Assembly: GCA_031844405.1 (NCBI GenBank)
Contig: JAUZVC010000002.1
Span: 124,001-188,000 of the forward strand
Length of the DNA: 64,000 nt
Direction of reading: 5' to 3'
From: Knoellia sp031844405
GTDB taxonomy: Bacteria; Actinomycetota; Actinomycetes; Actinomycetales; Dermatophilaceae
Part shown: positions 56,445-64,000 of the stretch, piece after piece
Position numbering within the stretch: the stretch's first letter is position 1
Layout of the letters: the number at the start of each line of letters is the position of its first letter
Made by a program: the position numbers and the translations under genes
Notes under the pieces: model-generated
What the model was told of the DNA's origin: nothing
What the model saw: the letters and a program-made list of their open reading frames with translations, nothing else
Databases searched by the model: none

Positions 56445-57800
56445 TTACCCAGTCCCGTGTGCGCGACCCGTCCCGTCCGCACCCGAACCACGCTGGTAGG
56501 CGTCGGGCACCCCGTCGCGGTCGCTGTCGAGCTGGTCCTCCAGGTGGATCCGCCGGTAGACGGCGTTCCTGCGTCGCAGGACCACGGAGGCCAGCACCGC
56601 CGCGACGAGTGAACCCACGATGACGGCGAGCTTCGCGTGGTCGTCGCGCTCGGACCCGGCGCCGAAGGCGAGCTCGCCCACGAGCAGCGAGACCGTGAAC
56701 CCGACACCCGTGAGCAGGGCAAGCCCCACGATGTCGCTCCACGCAAGGTCGTCGTCGAGACTGGCCCGCGTGAACCTGGCCATGAGCCAGGTGCTGCCGA
56801 GCACGCCGATGAGCTTGCCTGCGACGAGTCCCACGACGATGCCGATGGCGACGGGGTCGCGCAGGGCCCCGCCCAACCCGCCGCCGACGACGGTCACACC
56901 CGACGCGAAGAAGGCGAACACGGGCACGGCGAAGCCCGCCGACAGCGGCCGCAGCCGGTGCTCGAGCCGGTGCGCCACGTCCGCCTCGGCCGGGAGGGTC
57001 GACACGCTGGGCACCTTCGCCCTGGGGCGGACCGGCACCACGAGCCCGAGGAGGACGCCGGCGACGGTCGCGTGGATGCCCGACGCGTGGACGAGCGCCC
57101 ACGTGGCGAACGCCAGGGGCACGAGCAGCCACCACACGACGATGCGTCGCTGTGCGAGGAAGGCGAAGGCCGCGAGGGGCACGACCGCCAGCAGCAGCGG
57201 GACGAGCTCGAGGCCGTTCGTGTAGAAGATCGCGATGATCGTGATGGCGATGAGGTCGTCGACGACGGCCAGGGTGAGGAGGAACGAGCGCAGCCCGGAC
57301 GGCAGGTGCGATCCGATGACGGCGAGCACGGCCAGGGCGAAGGCGATGTCGGTCGCGGTGGGGATGGCCCAGCCGCGCAGCGCCTCGGAGTCGTCGCCGG
57401 CCAGTAGCACGGTCGCGGTGAAGAGGACGGCCGGCACGACGACCCCTGCCGCAGCCGCGATGACCGGGACGGCGGCTCGCGCAGGCGAACGCAGGTCGCC
57501 GACGAGGAACTCGCGCTTGAGCTCGAGCCCGGCCACGAAGAAGAAGATCGCGAGGAGGCCGTCGCCGGCCCAGTGGCCCAGCGTCAGGTCGAGGTGCCAG
57601 GGCTCGTAGCCGACATGGAGGTCGCGCAGGGCCGCATAGCCTTCGCGCCACGGCGAGTTCGCCCAGAGGAGGGCGGCGAGCGCCGCGACGAGGAGGACCG
57701 CGCCGCCGACGGTCTCGGTCCGCAGAGCCCTGGCGACGAACTGGGCCTCGGTCCAGCTCGGGCGTCGGAAGAGGCGCTCGCGTCCTGCGGGGGAGATCAT
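56445..57800 (-). CDS. nhaA: Na+/H+ antiporter NhaA
   Basis: A 451-residue sodium/proton antiporter of the inner membrane. Core motifs of NhaA are seen: FFFVAGLELKREFLVGDL, WAIPTATDIAFALAVLAVIG, LLTLAVVDDLIAITIIAIFY (with the paired Asp of the transport site) and HASGIHATVAGVLLGLVVP. The C-terminus adds a hydrophilic tail of about 45 residues with DSDRDGVPDAYQ, a calcium-binding EF/TSP3-like loop not part of Escherichia coli NhaA. A gene of this type lies beside acs in Streptomyces too. Confidence 0.93.
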   Translation of the reverse strand: MISPAGRERLFRRPSWTEAQFVARALRTETVGGAVLLVAALAALLWANSPWREGYAALRDLHVGYEPWHLDLTLGHWAGDGLLAIFFFVAGLELKREFLVGDLRSPARAAVPVIAAAAGVVVPAVLFTATVLLAGDDSEALRGWAIPTATDIAFALAVLAVIGSHLPSGLRSFLLTLAVVDDLIAITIIAIFYTNGLELVPLLLAVVPLAAFAFLAQRRIVVWWLLVPLAFATWALVHASGIHATVAGVLLGLVVPVRPRAKVPSVSTLPAEADVAHRLEHRLRPLSAGFAVPVFAFFASGVTVVGGGLGGALRDPVAIGIVVGLVAGKLIGVLGSTWLMARFTRASLDDDLAWSDIVGLALLTGVGFTVSLLVGELAFGAGSERDDHAKLAVIVGSLVAAVLASVVLRRRNAVYRRIHLEDQLDSDRDGVPDAYQRGSGADGTGRAHGTG

Positions 57801-57897
57801 GGGGCCCTTTCGGGGTCGGTGGCGTCGTTGCCGACCAGACTTCCCGGCTCACCTGACGTCCAGTCTATCGGCCGTCGGCCCCGCTCCGACGCCGCGC

Positions 57898-59118
57898 TCA
57901 GTTCCGAAGCCGCTCCGCGACGAGCAGGGTGACGAGGGCGGCGGCGGCCATGGCGGCGCCCGCCCAGATCGTCGAGACGTAGCCGAGGCCCGCAGCAATG
58001 GTCACGCCGCCGAGCCACGCGCCGAGGGCGTTGCCGACGTTGAAGGCGGCGATGTTGGCGCCGCTCGCGAGCGTCGGCGCCGAGCCGGCATACGTCATGA
58101 TCCGCAGCTGGAGCCCGGGGACGGTCGCGAAACCGAAGGCGCCCATGAGGACGAGCGAGATCATGGTGAGCACCTGCGACTGCGCGGTGAGCGCGAACCC
58201 GACCATGACGACGGTGAGCGCGGCGAGGACGGCGACGAGGGTGCGCGGGACCGACCGGTTGGCGGCGCGGCCGCCGAGGAGGTTGCCGACGAAGAGGCCG
58301 ACGCCGAAGAGGATGAGCAGCCACGGCACGGAGCTGCTGGCGAAGCCGGACACCTCGGTGAGCGTGAACGCGATGTAGGTGAACGCGCCGAACATCCCGC
58401 CGAAGCCGAGCACGGTGACGAGCAGCGAGAACCACACCTGCCGGTTGGCGAAAGCGGACAGCTCGTGCCGTATGCCGGCCGGTCGGCTCGCGTCGTCCGT
58501 CGCGGTGTCGTTGACGGAGGACGGAACGAGGGTGGCGAGCGCGACGAGGGCGAGGACGCCGATCACCGTGATGGCCCAGAAGGTCGAGCGCCAGCCGAGC
58601 GCCTGCCCGAGCAGGGTGCCGAGCGGGACGCCGAGGACGTTGGCGGTCGTGAGCCCGGCGAACATGAGCGCGATGGCGCTCGCGGCCTTCTCCCTGGTGA
58701 CGAGGCCGGCGGCGACGACGGAGCCGATGCCGAAGAAGGCGCCGTGACACAGGGCGGCGATGACGCGGCCGGCCATCATCACGGCGTAGGACGTGCCCAC
58801 CGCCGAGAGGAGGTTGCCGACGATGAAGAGCACCATGAGGCCGAGCAGGACCTGCTTGCGCGGCAGCCGGGCCGCCGCGAGGGTGAGGCCGACGCCGCCC
58901 ACGGCGACGCTGAGGGCGTAGCCGGAGATGAGCCAGCCGGCGGCGGTCTCGGTGACGTCGAAGTCGCGGGCGACCTCGGGGAGGAGGCCGGCGATGACGA
59001 ACTCGGTGAGTCCGATGCCGAACCCGCCGACGGCGAGGGCGAGGAGGCCGAGGGGGAGTCGTGACGGTGCCGGCGCTGGGGCGTCGGAGCGGGTGGGCGA
59101 AGCCAGCGTGGAGGCCAC
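57898..59118 (-). CDS. Major facilitator superfamily exporter, DHA1 type
   Basis: A 406-residue transporter with twelve membrane segments, like AraJ/YdhP-type drug or sugar efflux carriers. Landmarks are GGFGIGLTEFVIAGLLPEVA in helix 1, ARLPRKQVLLGLMVLFIVGN (loop 2-3) and GRVIAALCHGAFFGIGSVVA (helix 4-5). GTG 59118 is chosen because AAGGAA stands seven bases upstream. It is divergent from a MarR regulator and shares an inverted repeat in the gap, so its expression is probably controlled by that protein. Confidence 0.9.
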   Translation of the reverse strand: MASTLASPTRSDAPAPAPSRLPLGLLALAVGGFGIGLTEFVIAGLLPEVARDFDVTETAAGWLISGYALSVAVGGVGLTLAAARLPRKQVLLGLMVLFIVGNLLSAVGTSYAVMMAGRVIAALCHGAFFGIGSVVAAGLVTREKAASAIALMFAGLTTANVLGVPLGTLLGQALGWRSTFWAITVIGVLALVALATLVPSSVNDTATDDASRPAGIRHELSAFANRQVWFSLLVTVLGFGGMFGAFTYIAFTLTEVSGFASSSVPWLLILFGVGLFVGNLLGGRAANRSVPRTLVAVLAALTVVMVGFALTAQSQVLTMISLVLMGAFGFATVPGLQLRIMTYAGSAPTLASGANIAAFNVGNALGAWLGGVTIAAGLGYVSTIWAGAAMAAAALVTLLVAERLRN

Positions 59119-59150
59119 CGGCGTTCCTTCCTGATCGAGATATAGCGCGT

Positions 59151-59180
59151 GTGCAACTACCCGGGAGACGTTAGTTGCAC
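59151..59180. promoter_or_regulatory. Operator-like inverted repeat between MFS and MarR genes
   Basis: GTGCAACTA (59151-59159) and TAGTTGCAC (59172-59180) are exact inverted repeats separated by 12 bases, and outer bases continue the symmetry (GCGT/GCGC). It is the likely MarR-protein binding site controlling both genes. TATGAT (59202-59207) six bases before marR ATG is a consensus -10. Confidence 0.75.
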
Positions 59181-59213
59181 GCGCGGGATATTGCAAAACG
59201 CTATGATGGGCGC

Positions 59214-59693
59214 ATGGGTATCTCCGACGACGCCGTGCAGGTCCGGTCACAGGGCTGGCGACGCCTGGCCGCCCTGCATCAGCAGATCGAGTCCTCGCTC
59301 GAGAAGGCACTCCAGGAAGGCCACGACCTCTCGGTCGTCGAGTTCAGCGTCCTCGACTCGCTCTCGCGCCAGGACGGCTGGCACATGCGCATGTCGCAGC
59401 TCGCCCGGGCCGCGGCCCTGTCGCCGAGTGCGTCCACCCGGCTCGTCAACCGGCTCGAACAACGGGGACTCCTCACCCGCATCCTCTGCGCCGACGATCG
59501 CCGCGGGATCTACACCGAGCTCACGCCGGCCGGTCGCGCTCTGCTGCGCAAGGCCCGGCCCGTGCACGACCGGGCGCTCGCCGCCGCGGTCGCCGAGGCT
59601 GAGGCGACGCCCGAGCTCGCCGACCTCGTCGCCGCCCTGCCCGAGCTCACCGGCGTCGGCACGCGTGAGGCCGAGGCGGTCGCCGCGCGCTGA
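59214..59693 (+). CDS. MarR-family transcriptional regulator
   Basis: A 159-residue regulator with the MarR winged-helix: LSVVEFSVLDSLSRQDGWHM, MSQLARAAALSPSASTRLVN, RLEQRGLLTR and CADDRRGIYTELTPAGRALL (the wing with the D-x-R motif). It likely represses itself and the divergent MFS exporter through the inverted repeat between them. ATG 59214 is six bases after TATGAT, so it is probably leaderless. The inducer is unknown. Confidence 0.92.
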   Translation: MGISDDAVQVRSQGWRRLAALHQQIESSLEKALQEGHDLSVVEFSVLDSLSRQDGWHMRMSQLARAAALSPSASTRLVNRLEQRGLLTRILCADDRRGIYTELTPAGRALLRKARPVHDRALAAAVAEAEATPELADLVAALPELTGVGTREAEAVAAR

Positions 59694-59721
59694 CACGGGA
59701 AGCCGACTGCACAGCATACCT

Positions 59722-59786
59722 GCGACTGATTGCCCTTTCCAGCGGTCGTCGCTGCGCTCCTCGCGCTGGAAAGGGCAATCAGTCGC
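59722..59786. repeat. Palindromic element, 23-bp perfect stem, loop shared with 3838 element
   Basis: Arms 59722-59744 and 59764-59786 are exact inverted repeats. The 19-base loop contains TCGTCGCTGCGCTCCTC, identical to the loop of the element at 3838-3902, while the middle of the stem differs and stays fully paired. It lies between convergent marR-type and acs genes. Confidence 0.8.
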
Positions 59787-59795
59787 GCACGGGTC

Positions 59796-61760
59796 TCAGT
59801 CGGAGGAGTCCTTCGACAGGCCCTGCTGGATGAGGTTCATCACCGAGCTGTCGGCGAGAGTCGTGACGTCACCGACCTCGCGGTTCTCGGCGACGTCCTT
59901 GAGGAGGCGGCGCATGATCTTGCCCGAGCGGGTCTTGGGCAGCTCGGGGACGACCATGATCTGGCGCGGCTTGGCGATCGGGCCGATCTCCTTCGCGACG
60001 TGGTTGCGCAGCTCCTGCACGGTCTCGTCGCCGTGGTCCTCGGCGCCGCCGCGGAGGATGACGAACGCGACGACCGCCTGGCCGGTGGTCTCGTCGGAGG
60101 CACCGACGACCGCGGCCTCGGCGACCGACGGGTGCGACACGAGCGCGGACTCGATCTCGGCGGTGGAGAGCCGGTGGCCCGAGACGTTCATGACGTCGTC
60201 GACGCGGCCGAGCAGCCAGATGTTGCCCTTCTCGTCGTACTTCGCGCCGTCGCCGGCGAAGTAGTACTTCTCGCCGAACCGGCTCCAGTAGGTCTCCTTG
60301 TAGCGCTCCGGGTCGCCCCAGATGCCGCGGAGCATCGACGGCCACGGCTGGGTGAGCACGAGGTAGCCGACCTTGTCGGGCTCGGTGAAGGGCTGCCCCT
60401 CGTCGTCGAGGATCTCGGCGCTGATGCCGGGGATCGGGCGCTGCGCCGACCCGGGCTCGAGCGTCGTCACGCCCGGCAGCGGGCTGATCATGATCGCGCC
60501 GGTCTCGGTCTGCCACCACGTGTCGACGATCGGGGCCTTGTCGCCGCCGATGTTCTTGCGGTACCAGAGCCACGCCTCGGGGTTGATCGGCTCACCCACC
60601 GAGCCGAGGACGCGGATGCTCGACAGGTCGAACTTCGCCGGGATGTCGGCGCCCCACTTCATGAACGTGCGGATCGCCGTCGGTGCGGTGTAGAGGATCG
60701 ACACCTTGTACTTCTCGACGATCTCCCACCAGCGCCCCTGGTGCGGGGTGTCGGGGGTGCCTTCGTAGAGCACCTGCGTCGCGCCGTTGGCGAGCGGCCC
60801 GTAGACGATGTAGGAGTGGCCGGTCACCCAGCCGATGTCGGCGGTGCACCAGTAGACGTCGGTCTCGGGGTGCACGTCGTGGACCACGGCATTCGTGTAT
60901 GCCGTCTGCGTGAGGTAGCCGCCGGTCGTGTGGAAGATGCCCTTGGGCTTCCCGGTCGTGCCGGAGGTGTAGAGGATGAAGAGCGGGTGCTCGGAGTCCA
61001 TCGGCTCGGCCGTGTGCTCGCTGCTCTGCCCGTCGACGAGGTCGTGCCACCAGACGTCGCGGCCCTCGGTCCACTCGACCTCGGACTCGGTGCGCCTGAC
61101 GACAAGGACCTTCTCGACGGGGTTGTCGCCGTGCGCGAGGGCCTCGTCGACCGCCGGCTTGAGCGGGGCAGCCTTGCCGCGACGCCACTGGCCGTCGGCG
61201 GTGACGACGACTCGCGCCTCGGCGTCGTTGATGCGGGTGCGGAGCGCCTCGGCCGAGAAGCCGCCGAAGATCACCGAGTGCGGTGCGCCGAGGCGGGCGC
61301 AGGCGAGCATCGTCGCGATGGCCTCGGGGATCATCGGCAGGTAGATCGCGACCCGGTCGCCCTTCTCGACACCGAGCTCGACGAGTGCGTTCGCGGCGCG
61401 GCACACGTCGTCCTTGAGCTGGGCGTAGGTCACCGTGCGGGTGTCGCCGCCCTCGCCCTCGAAGTGCAGCGCGACCCGGTCGCCGTTGCCGGCCTCGACG
61501 TGGCGGTCGACGCAGTTGTAGGCGACGTTGAGCTCACCGCCGACGAACCACTTGGCGAAGGGAGCCTCGCTCCAGTCGAGCGTCTGGTCGAAGTCCGTGC
61601 TCCACGTGAGCCGCTCGCGCGCCTGCTTGGCCCAGAACGCCTCGCGGTCGGCGTCGGCCTCGGCGAAGAGGTCCTCGGTCCCGACGGCCTGCGACCGCAG
61701 CTCGTCGGTGGGGGAGAGGTCGAGCTCGGCCAGGTGGCTGGAGAGGTTCTCGTCGGTCAC
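59796..61760 (-). CDS. acs: Acetyl-CoA synthetase
   Basis: A 654-residue enzyme that activates acetate to acetyl-CoA through acetyl-AMP. Motifs: LNVAYNCVDRHVEAGNGDRV, YLPMIPEAIATMLACARLG, PLFILYTSGTTGKPKGIFHT (P-loop), WCTADIGWVTGHSYIVYGPL, VDTWWQTETGAIMISPLPG (with the Trp that limits the acid pocket to acetate), YYFAGDGAKYDEKGNIWLLG, RVDDVMNVSGHRLSTAEIES and PKTRSGKIMRRLLKDVAENR (catalytic Lys, known acetylation site). GTG 61760 has GAGGAG eight bases upstream. Length and motifs fit true Acs rather than PrpE. Confidence 0.95.
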   Translation of the reverse strand: MTDENLSSHLAELDLSPTDELRSQAVGTEDLFAEADADREAFWAKQARERLTWSTDFDQTLDWSEAPFAKWFVGGELNVAYNCVDRHVEAGNGDRVALHFEGEGGDTRTVTYAQLKDDVCRAANALVELGVEKGDRVAIYLPMIPEAIATMLACARLGAPHSVIFGGFSAEALRTRINDAEARVVVTADGQWRRGKAAPLKPAVDEALAHGDNPVEKVLVVRRTESEVEWTEGRDVWWHDLVDGQSSEHTAEPMDSEHPLFILYTSGTTGKPKGIFHTTGGYLTQTAYTNAVVHDVHPETDVYWCTADIGWVTGHSYIVYGPLANGATQVLYEGTPDTPHQGRWWEIVEKYKVSILYTAPTAIRTFMKWGADIPAKFDLSSIRVLGSVGEPINPEAWLWYRKNIGGDKAPIVDTWWQTETGAIMISPLPGVTTLEPGSAQRPIPGISAEILDDEGQPFTEPDKVGYLVLTQPWPSMLRGIWGDPERYKETYWSRFGEKYYFAGDGAKYDEKGNIWLLGRVDDVMNVSGHRLSTAEIESALVSHPSVAEAAVVGASDETTGQAVVAFVILRGGAEDHGDETVQELRNHVAKEIGPIAKPRQIMVVPELPKTRSGKIMRRLLKDVAENREVGDVTTLADSSVMNLIQQGLSKDSSD

Positions 61761-62031
61761 TTCGGGCTCCTCGTCGTTGGGGGCGGAGTGCGGGACTGCG
61801 GTGTCGGTGCGGCGTGGCTGCGGGGCGTGACCGGGAGGGTCGCGACGCGCACTGATCCCACCCAACCGTGTCGGCCGGCTCGCATCAACATCGGGTCCGC
61901 AGCCGTCGCCCGGAGGCGTGTCCGCTGCGCTGGGCGGTGCGACGAACGGTGCGTCCTTCGGTCTGCGGATCGGTGCGACGATCGGCACAGGTCGGGCGGT
62001 CCCGAGCCTGACTCGCAGTAGCCTCGCCCGC
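61761..62031. other. Intergenic region between divergent acs and membrane-protein gene
   Basis: About 270 bases. GATCGGTGCGACGATCGG at about 61971 is a short imperfect palindrome. TAGCCT seven bases before ATG 62032 is the promoter -10 of the next gene. I see no gene and no clear acs promoter. Confidence 0.4.
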
Positions 62032-62901
62032 ATGAGTGAGACGACGAGCCGCCGCGCGACACGGACCGGTGCCTCGAACGCGAAGGACGTGAGCGGGTCG
62101 AAGGGCCTCTTGCTCGGTCCCCTGCGTCGCGCGTGGCCCTGGGTCGCGGTCGTTGTGGCCCTCCTGCTGTGGTGGCCAGCCGGGTATGCCGGCCGCGCCG
62201 ACTGGATGCACCTGCCCTTCATGCAGATGGAGGGTGGGGTGGCGCCCGTCGCCGGTGGCGAGCTCTTCCTCGGCTCCCTCGTCGCAGCGTCCGTCGTGTC
62301 GGCACTCGTGGCGGCGCCGTGGCCGAGGTTCGGCGTCGCCGCCGGTCTCACCGCGGTGGCCTGGGTGCTCTCGGACGGGGACGTCGTCTTCGCCTCGGGG
62401 GAGCGGGTCGTGCTCGCGGCTCTCGTGGCGCTCGGAATGCTCGTCGGACTGGGTGTCGGCGCCCGTGCACTGAAGGGCGCGGTGTCGGCGGGCGCCTTCC
62501 TCGCGCTCGTCGCCGGGCTCTCGCCGGCGACGTGGTCCCGTGGGCTGCTGCTCGCGGCCGCGGTCGCCCTGCCGTTCTGGGTCGCGACCTCCGACCGGGT
62601 CGCGCCGACGATCGTCGCGGTCGTGCGCGTGGTCGCGACCTGGCTCGTGGCAGTCGTCGTCTCGACCAGCCTCTGGGCCGGGTTCGGAGCGCTGCGGGTC
62701 GGCCAGCTCGCGGACCCGAAGTCGGCCGCGCCCGTCGTGTGGCGCGGGTTCGTCGACCACGTGCGCGAGCGTGGGCTCGAGACGGTGAAGGCCGCGCCGC
62801 AGGTCTACACGGGCTGGATCTGGGTCGCGCTGGCTCTCGCGGTCGCCCTCGTCGTCGCCGCGGCCGCCCTCCGGCGCCGACGCGGGACGACGGCGTCCTG
62901 A
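62032..62901 (+). CDS. Membrane protein of unknown function
   Basis: A 289-residue protein with seven or so hydrophobic segments: WPWVAVVVALLLWWPAGYA, ELFLGSLVAASVVSALVAA, FGVAAGLTAVAWVLSDG, VVLAALVALGMLVGLGVGA, GAFLALVAGLSPATWS, VVATWLVAVVVSTSLWAGF and IWVALALAVALVVAAAAL. The first 35 residues are basic and Ser/Thr-rich. A cytoplasmic-looking segment before the last helix reads VDHVRERGLETVKAAPQV. TAGCCT lies seven bases before the start (leaderless). No named domain recognised. Confidence 0.75.
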   Translation: MSETTSRRATRTGASNAKDVSGSKGLLLGPLRRAWPWVAVVVALLLWWPAGYAGRADWMHLPFMQMEGGVAPVAGGELFLGSLVAASVVSALVAAPWPRFGVAAGLTAVAWVLSDGDVVFASGERVVLAALVALGMLVGLGVGARALKGAVSAGAFLALVAGLSPATWSRGLLLAAAVALPFWVATSDRVAPTIVAVVRVVATWLVAVVVSTSLWAGFGALRVGQLADPKSAAPVVWRGFVDHVRERGLETVKAAPQVYTGWIWVALALAVALVVAAAALRRRRGTTAS

Positions 62902-62908
62902 TCCGCGG

Positions 62909-63769
62909 TCACTGGTAGAGGCGGGTCTTCGCCTCCCGGACGGTGAGCGTCACGGGTGTGCCCTGCACCGTGACGGTGTCGGGGATCGTCACCCACGAGC
63001 CGCCCTCGAGCCGGAAGCGTCCGCCGTAGGTCGTGTCCACCCGCGTGTCCACCTGACCGGCCGTGCGGTAGGTCCAGCGGATGTCGCCCGTGGGGTGCGG
63101 CCCGCCGAGTGACTGGGTGGGCTCGCTGCTCGACCCGTCGCCGTAGACGTAGGTGAGCGACTGGAGCACCGGCTGGATCTCGAGGCGGTATCCGAGAAGT
63201 GCACTCGTGTCGATCTCGTCGGGCGCGACCCCGGCCGTGGGCCAGCTCGCCTCGAAGAAGGTCGGCAGGTTGACGAGCGTGACGTTGCCGACGGGCTGGA
63301 TGGTGACGCTGCCCTTGGCGAAGTCGATCTCGCGGAACGCCTGCCGGATCATCGCCAGCGTCGGCAGGTTGCTGCCCGGCAGCTCCTGCGGGAAGCAGGT
63401 GATCCCCCACTGAGTCCAGATGCCCTGCTCGCCGGGAACCGGTGCGCCTGTCTCGCTCACGAGCCGGCGGAGCACGACGGCCTGGAACTGGCCGTTGGTA
63501 CACGCGGCCGCAGCCGTGGCGCAGCCCGTTCCGCTGTTGTCGCCCGCAGAGCAGTTGATCCGGGTCCGGTACTCCCACCGCGGCCCCGGCTTCCCCACGG
63601 CACCGGCCGCTTCCGCCTTGGCATGGCGAATTTGGGCCAAGGTCAATTGGACGCGCGTGCCATCGCCTTGGACGTCGCCTTCCAGCCCCGGGCCGCCGTC
63701 GGCGTGCGCGGGACGAGCAAAGCAAGCAACCGCCACGAGGAGGCATGCAGCCAGCGATGTGCCTCGCAT
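62909..63769 (-). CDS. Secreted hypothetical protein
   Basis: A 286-residue protein with a signal peptide (MRGTSLAACLLVAVACFARP then AHADGG). The mature part has four Cys in a short stretch (NCSAGDNSGTGCATAAAACT) and one more near WGITCFPQE; the second half looks beta-rich (VTIQPVGNVTLVNLP, YGGRFRLEGGSWVTIPDTVT). No family recognised. It resembles exported proteins seen next to secretion or pilus loci in actinobacteria, but this is only a resemblance. Its ATG overlaps the stop of the next upstream gene by one base (TGATG), so the pair is co-expressed. Confidence 0.7.
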   Translation of the reverse strand: MRGTSLAACLLVAVACFARPAHADGGPGLEGDVQGDGTRVQLTLAQIRHAKAEAAGAVGKPGPRWEYRTRINCSAGDNSGTGCATAAAACTNGQFQAVVLRRLVSETGAPVPGEQGIWTQWGITCFPQELPGSNLPTLAMIRQAFREIDFAKGSVTIQPVGNVTLVNLPTFFEASWPTAGVAPDEIDTSALLGYRLEIQPVLQSLTYVYGDGSSSEPTQSLGGPHPTGDIRWTYRTAGQVDTRVDTTYGGRFRLEGGSWVTIPDTVTVQGTPVTLTVREAKTRLYQ

Positions 63770-64000
63770 CAGGTCTTCTCCATGCCGTACATCTCCCAAG
63801 CGCCATCGATCCAGCGGATGGCCGCGGCGCGCTTCCCCTTCGCGGCCTTGAGCTTGCCGACTTCGGCTCCAGCCTTGAAGTACGGGACAGGCAGTTGCTC
63901 AAACGTGAAGTTCAGGATGACCTTCTCGCCAGCAACGTCCGTGGCAACTGCAGGAGAGAGAAGCCGCACCGGAGCCTGCTTCACGGACCATCCGTTGTCG
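63769..64000 (-). CDS. Hypothetical protein, 5' end outside the window
   Basis: The minus-strand frame is open to the window edge; about 76 residues are seen, ending WIDGAWEMYGMEKT. A GTG at 63984 could be a start but the upstream frame (DNGWS) remains open, so the gene probably extends further. The segment VILNFTFEQLPVPYFKAGAE and a Lys-rich AAKGKRAAAIRW are visible. The sequence here is less GC-rich than most of the window. No family recognised; overlaps the secreted-protein gene. Confidence 0.55.
   Translation of the reverse strand, partial: DNGWSVKQAPVRLLSPAVATDVAGEKVILNFTFEQLPVPYFKAGAEVGKLKAAKGKRAAAIRWIDGAWEMYGMEKT

Overview
The window is a stretch of chromosome from a high-GC Gram-positive bacterium, almost certainly an actinomycete. 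The evidence is a WhiB-family regulator beside a class A penicillin-binding protein and an ArsA pair, an HspR-type operator before hsp20, a pyrophosphate-type phosphofructokinase, many promoters of the form TANNNT lying 6-7 bases before the start codon (leaderless transcripts), and the gene order recR - DUF5063 - lysC - asd. The overall set looks like Micrococcales, possibly Intrasporangiaceae/Dermatophilaceae; that placement is inference. I see no prophage, insertion sequence or CRISPR array.

Layout. 1-2 kb: end of a sugar isomerase/epimerase gene and xylA. 2-13 kb: a HerA-like ATPase, a Tat-exported phosphoesterase, a VanX-like dipeptidase, membrane proteins, an AEC transporter, a propionyl-CoA synthetase-like enzyme and tRNA-Ser. 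13-24 kb: a complete-looking cluster for recovery of cell-wall amino sugar: secreted nagZ, namZ and an AmiE-like serine hydrolase, then a MurR-like regulator, murQ, an ABC importer (binding protein plus two permeases, no ATPase) and a BadF-type sugar kinase. 24-32 kb: SRP RNA, a DsbA-family protein, hsp20, an ABC-type exporter pair, dnaX, plsC-like, recR. 32-41 kb: DUF5063, a second ABC exporter pair, an N-acetyltransferase, lysC, an asd homologue, a LytR_C-domain protein and PPi-dependent phosphofructokinase. 41-45 kb: DUF2236 protein, a membrane protein, tRNA-Pro, a phosphoesterase, yqeY. 45-62 kb: a block resembling the Streptomyces wblA-crp-nth-nhaA-acs neighbourhood (ponA, wblA, two ArsA-type ATPases, DUF4177, RidA, two Nudix proteins, MBL-fold hydrolase, Crp, Nth, NhaA, MFS/MarR pair, Acs). 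62-64 kb: uncharacterised membrane and exported proteins.

How genes work together. The 13-24 kb cluster reads as a pathway: NagZ, NamZ and AmiE release N-acetylmuramic acid (MurNAc) outside the cell, the ABC importer brings it in, the kinase makes MurNAc-6-phosphate, and MurQ removes lactate to give GlcNAc-6-phosphate. In Bacillus subtilis the same step uses a PTS transporter (MurP); here the importer and kinase seem to replace it. LysC and the asd homologue would form the start of the aspartate pathway, but the asd product lacks the catalytic cysteine, so another gene may supply that activity.

Beyond genes, the window is rich in short palindromic elements of several families (two with an identical loop and different but fully paired stems, one lying in frame inside a gene, one pair in inverted orientation around dnaX-plsC) and in a heptamer, GGCATAC/GTATGCC, which I counted by eye about 49 times.
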